Of a stretch of 64,000 nucleotides of DNA, positions 61,806 through 64,000 are shown in pieces; position 1 is the stretch's first letter, and each line of letters begins with the position of its first letter. A model generated the notes under the pieces. The model was not told the DNA's origin and did no database searches. It saw only the letters and a program-made list of their open reading frames with translations. The stretch lies in contig SHNE01000035.1 in assembly GCA_004295015.1 (NCBI GenBank), forward strand, positions 62,001 through 126,000, written 5' to 3'. This DNA comes from Bacteroidota bacterium (GTDB lineage: Bacteria > Bacteroidota > Bacteroidia > AKYH767-A > 2013-40CM-41-45). Position numbers and translations under genes: made by a program.

Positions 61806-63728
61806 ATGATGGATTATAAGCCGGGGGATTTATTGAAATTGATTAATAAGCCGGAAGATCTGCGAAAACTCCCGGAATCAGATTTGCTACGGGTTTGTAG
61901 TGATCTGAGAGACTATATCATTGATATTGTGTCAGTTAATGGTGGTCATTTCGGCGCCTCCTTAGGGGTCGTTGAACTTACAGTTGCACTTCATTATGTT
62001 TTCAATACCCCCTTTGATCAGCTGGTTTGGGATGTTGGCCATCAGGCTTATGGACATAAAATACTGACAGGCAGGAAGGATAGTTTCCATACCAACCGTA
62101 TCTATAAAGGTATTAGCGGATTCCCAAAGCGGAGTGAAAGTGAATATGATACTTTTGGAGTTGGGCATTCTTCCACGTCTATTTCTGCTGCCTTGGGTAT
62201 GGCTGTTGCCTCCAGAATTAAAGGCGAAAAAGAACGCCAGCATATTGCAGTCATTGGGGATGGAGCTATGACAGCCGGACTTGCTTTTGAGGGATTAAAT
62301 CATGGCGGAGTAGAGAATTCCAACTTACTCGTTGTCTTGAATGACAATTGCATGAGCATCGATCCCAATGTTGGTGCACTTAAAGAATACCTTACAGATA
62401 TTACCACATCACATACGTATAATAAAGTTAAAGATGAAGTGTGGAAACTCCTTGGAGTCATTAGCCGCTTTGGTCCCAATGCTCAGGAAATTGCATCCAA
62501 TGTTGAGAATGCAATAAAAACTTCTCTGCTTAAACAAAGTAATTTTTTCGAATCACTTCGCTTCAGGTATTTCGGTCCTGTTGACGGCCACGATGTAAAT
62601 CGCCTGGTGAAAGTGATGAATGATCTTAAAGACATTCCCGGTCCGAAAATTTTGCATTGTCTTACCGTAAAAGGCAAAGGGTATGATCTGGCAGAAAAGG
62701 ATCAAACCAAATGGCATGCACCCGGATTGTTCGATAAAATTTCCGGGGAAATTGTAAAGCCTGCTAAGTCAGGACCACAGGCTCCAAAGTACCAGGATGT
62801 CTTTGGCCATAGCATTGTCGAACTTGCAAAACTCAATCCTAAAATAGTTGGAATTACTCCCGCCATGCCTTCCGGTTGCTCTCTCAATATTATGATGAAA
62901 GAAATTCCGGAGCGGGCTTTTGATGTTGGAATTGCTGAACAACACGCTGTAACTTTTTCTGCAGGACTTGCAACGCAGGGAATGATTCCTTTCTGCAATA
63001 TTTATTCTTCATTCATGCAACGGGGCTATGACCAGGTTGTGCATGATGTTGCATTGCAAAATCTTCATGTAGTTTTTTGTCTTGATCGAGGTGGTCTTGC
63101 GGGAGCAGACGGGCCAACACATCATGGTGCATTTGATATCGCTTATTTCCGCTGTATTCCTAATATGATTGTCTCTGCACCGATGGATGAAGTCGAGTTG
63201 AGAAATCTGATGTTCACTGCCCAGCTGGAAAGCACTAATGCGCCGTTCTCTATTCGTTATCCGAGAGGAAATGGAGTAACTATCGACTGGCGAAAAGCTT
63301 TTCAGGAAATTCAAATTGGAAAAGGCAGAAAAATTTGTGATGGAGATGAAGTCGCGATATTAACCATTGGTCACCCGGGGAATTTTGCTGTTCAGGCATG
63401 TCAGGAAATGGAATCTGAAGGAATCAATCCTGCTCATTTTGATATGCGTTTTGTAAAACCCATTGATGAAGAATTATTGCACCAGGTATTTAAGAAGTAT
63501 AAAAAAATTCTCACCGTTGAAGATGGATGTTTGATGGGAGGTTTTGGAAGTGCGGTAATCGAGTTCATGGCTGATAATTCTTACAATGCGACAGTGCTAC
63601 GTCTCGGCATTCCTGACAGATTTATTGAACATGGTGAGCAAAAGGAATTGTATGATGAATGCCATTTTAATTCCGATGCTATCAAGAATGCTGTAAGGCA
63701 TTTGGTAGATGAATCCGTGTTGGTTTAG
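61806..63728 (+). CDS. dxs: 1-deoxy-D-xylulose-5-phosphate synthase
   Basis: A 640-residue thiamine-dependent transketolase-family enzyme. The thiamine-diphosphate motif is GDGAMTAGLAFEGLNHGGVENSNLLVVLNDN (GDG...N). The pyrimidine/phosphate pocket is FGASLGVVELTVALHYVFN and GHQAYGHKILTGR. The transketolase middle part follows (DVGIAEQHAVTFSAGLATQG) and the C-terminal domain ends FIEHGEQKELYDECHF. It makes DXP, the first step of the MEP isoprenoid pathway, and so supplies precursors for carotenoids and quinones. It stands alone with its own promoter. Confidence 0.97.
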   Translation: MMDYKPGDLLKLINKPEDLRKLPESDLLRVCSDLRDYIIDIVSVNGGHFGASLGVVELTVALHYVFNTPFDQLVWDVGHQAYGHKILTGRKDSFHTNRIYKGISGFPKRSESEYDTFGVGHSSTSISAALGMAVASRIKGEKERQHIAVIGDGAMTAGLAFEGLNHGGVENSNLLVVLNDNCMSIDPNVGALKEYLTDITTSHTYNKVKDEVWKLLGVISRFGPNAQEIASNVENAIKTSLLKQSNFFESLRFRYFGPVDGHDVNRLVKVMNDLKDIPGPKILHCLTVKGKGYDLAEKDQTKWHAPGLFDKISGEIVKPAKSGPQAPKYQDVFGHSIVELAKLNPKIVGITPAMPSGCSLNIMMKEIPERAFDVGIAEQHAVTFSAGLATQGMIPFCNIYSSFMQRGYDQVVHDVALQNLHVVFCLDRGGLAGADGPTHHGAFDIAYFRCIPNMIVSAPMDEVELRNLMFTAQLESTNAPFSIRYPRGNGVTIDWRKAFQEIQIGKGRKICDGDEVAILTIGHPGNFAVQACQEMESEGINPAHFDMRFVKPIDEELLHQVFKKYKKILTVEDGCLMGGFGSAVIEFMADNSYNATVLRLGIPDRFIEHGEQKELYDECHFNSDAIKNAVRHLVDESVLV

Positions 63729-63903
63729 TAATTTTTTAGTAGATTTTTTTACAATTTTCACCAATGCATTTTGAGCTTTCACCAAGTTTTCAGGAAGATC
63801 TGTCCCTTAAAATCGATATGGGATCATTTTCTCTATACCTTACTATATTGATTGCTTTTCCGGAAACACCCCGGATACCCTAGTTTTATTGTTCAAAACG
63901 CAG

Positions 63904-64000
63904 ATGAACGTGTCCGCCAAATCTTTCTTTCCTCTTTTGTTGATGCTCTTTCTTTTGCTTCTACAAGAGACAAGTCATGCACAGACCTATACTATGACCT
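63904..64000 (+). CDS. N-terminus of an exported protein (truncated at the window edge)
   Basis: The ATG at 63904 opens a frame that runs off the window. The 32 visible residues form a signal peptide (KSFFPLLLMLFLLLLQ, probable cleavage after SHAQ). No domain is visible. TAGTTTTA at about 63880 is one base away from the -7 consensus. Confidence 0.65.
   Translation, partial: MNVSAKSFFPLLLMLFLLLLQETSHAQTYTMT

Noticed and set aside
1-64000. tRNA, rRNA, insertion sequence or prophage genes
   Set aside because: No T-loop GGTTCGA-type pattern with a fitting cloverleaf was found in the intergenic gaps, and no transposase, integrase or phage structural genes were seen. A covariance-model search would be decisive for tRNAs.

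Overview
The window is a chromosomal segment of a Bacteroidota bacterium, probably a Chitinophagia/Sphingobacteriia-type environmental lineage. The evidence is: many secreted proteins ending in type IX secretion (T9SS) C-terminal sorting domains; PorZ itself, in the recO-porZ arrangement; a DUF5686/carboxypeptidase-regulatory-like outer-membrane protein; AT-rich sequence; few Shine-Dalgarno sites; and -7 boxes of the Bacteroidota form TAnnTTTG in front of many genes. No tRNA, rRNA, insertion sequence, prophage or CRISPR array was recognised.

Layout. (1) 1-6500: a truncated T9SS endonuclease I, a DUF1579 protein, a small P-loop kinase, cyclophilin, a lone receiver domain, and a large T9SS protein with five exact 75-residue repeats. 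(2) 6542-10211: a DUF2779 dual nuclease, a WYL-domain regulator and a YdcF-like lipoprotein. An 18-bp operator-like sequence is shared, in opposite orientation, by the promoters of the nuclease and the WYL regulator. (3) 10293-21040: carotenoid hydroxylase CrtZ with a secreted partner, a DUF5686 protein, then a compact unit: sulfotransferase (+), a four-gene minus-strand operon (acyl carrier protein, condensation-like acyltransferase, FAD oxidoreductase, AMP-forming ligase), and a divergent CrtI-like desaturase. This looks like a small uncharacterised biosynthetic locus. (4) 21043-37550: mostly housekeeping genes (RhlE-type helicase, polA, PLP-dependent transsulfuration enzyme, nadD-gmk-yicC, EamA transporter, ArsC/Spx-like protein) with surface proteins (WG repeats, T9SS proteins, an M43 metalloprotease). 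(5) 37735-45816: two tandem paralogous T9SS proteins, scpA and a YbhN-like flippase, recO-porZ. (6) 45948-54109: polytopic membrane proteins, a GT9 glycosyltransferase and a methyltransferase, apparently for surface glycans. (7) 54247-64000: SDR-type threonine dehydrogenase, cysS, M28 peptidase lipoprotein, SulP transporter, small beta-barrel protein, asnS, dxs and the start of one more exported protein.

Two modules stand out. The WYL/DUF2779 pair has a visible shared operator, which predicts a regulated nuclease module; a defence or DNA-damage role is inference. The ACP-centred operon between a sulfotransferase and a CrtI-like oxidoreductase has the parts to activate, tether, oxidise and transfer an acyl or aminoacyl unit, but its product cannot be named from sequence. 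Several genes use TTG or GTG starts that lie a few bases after a -7 box, so very short leaders or leaderless mRNAs appear common here.
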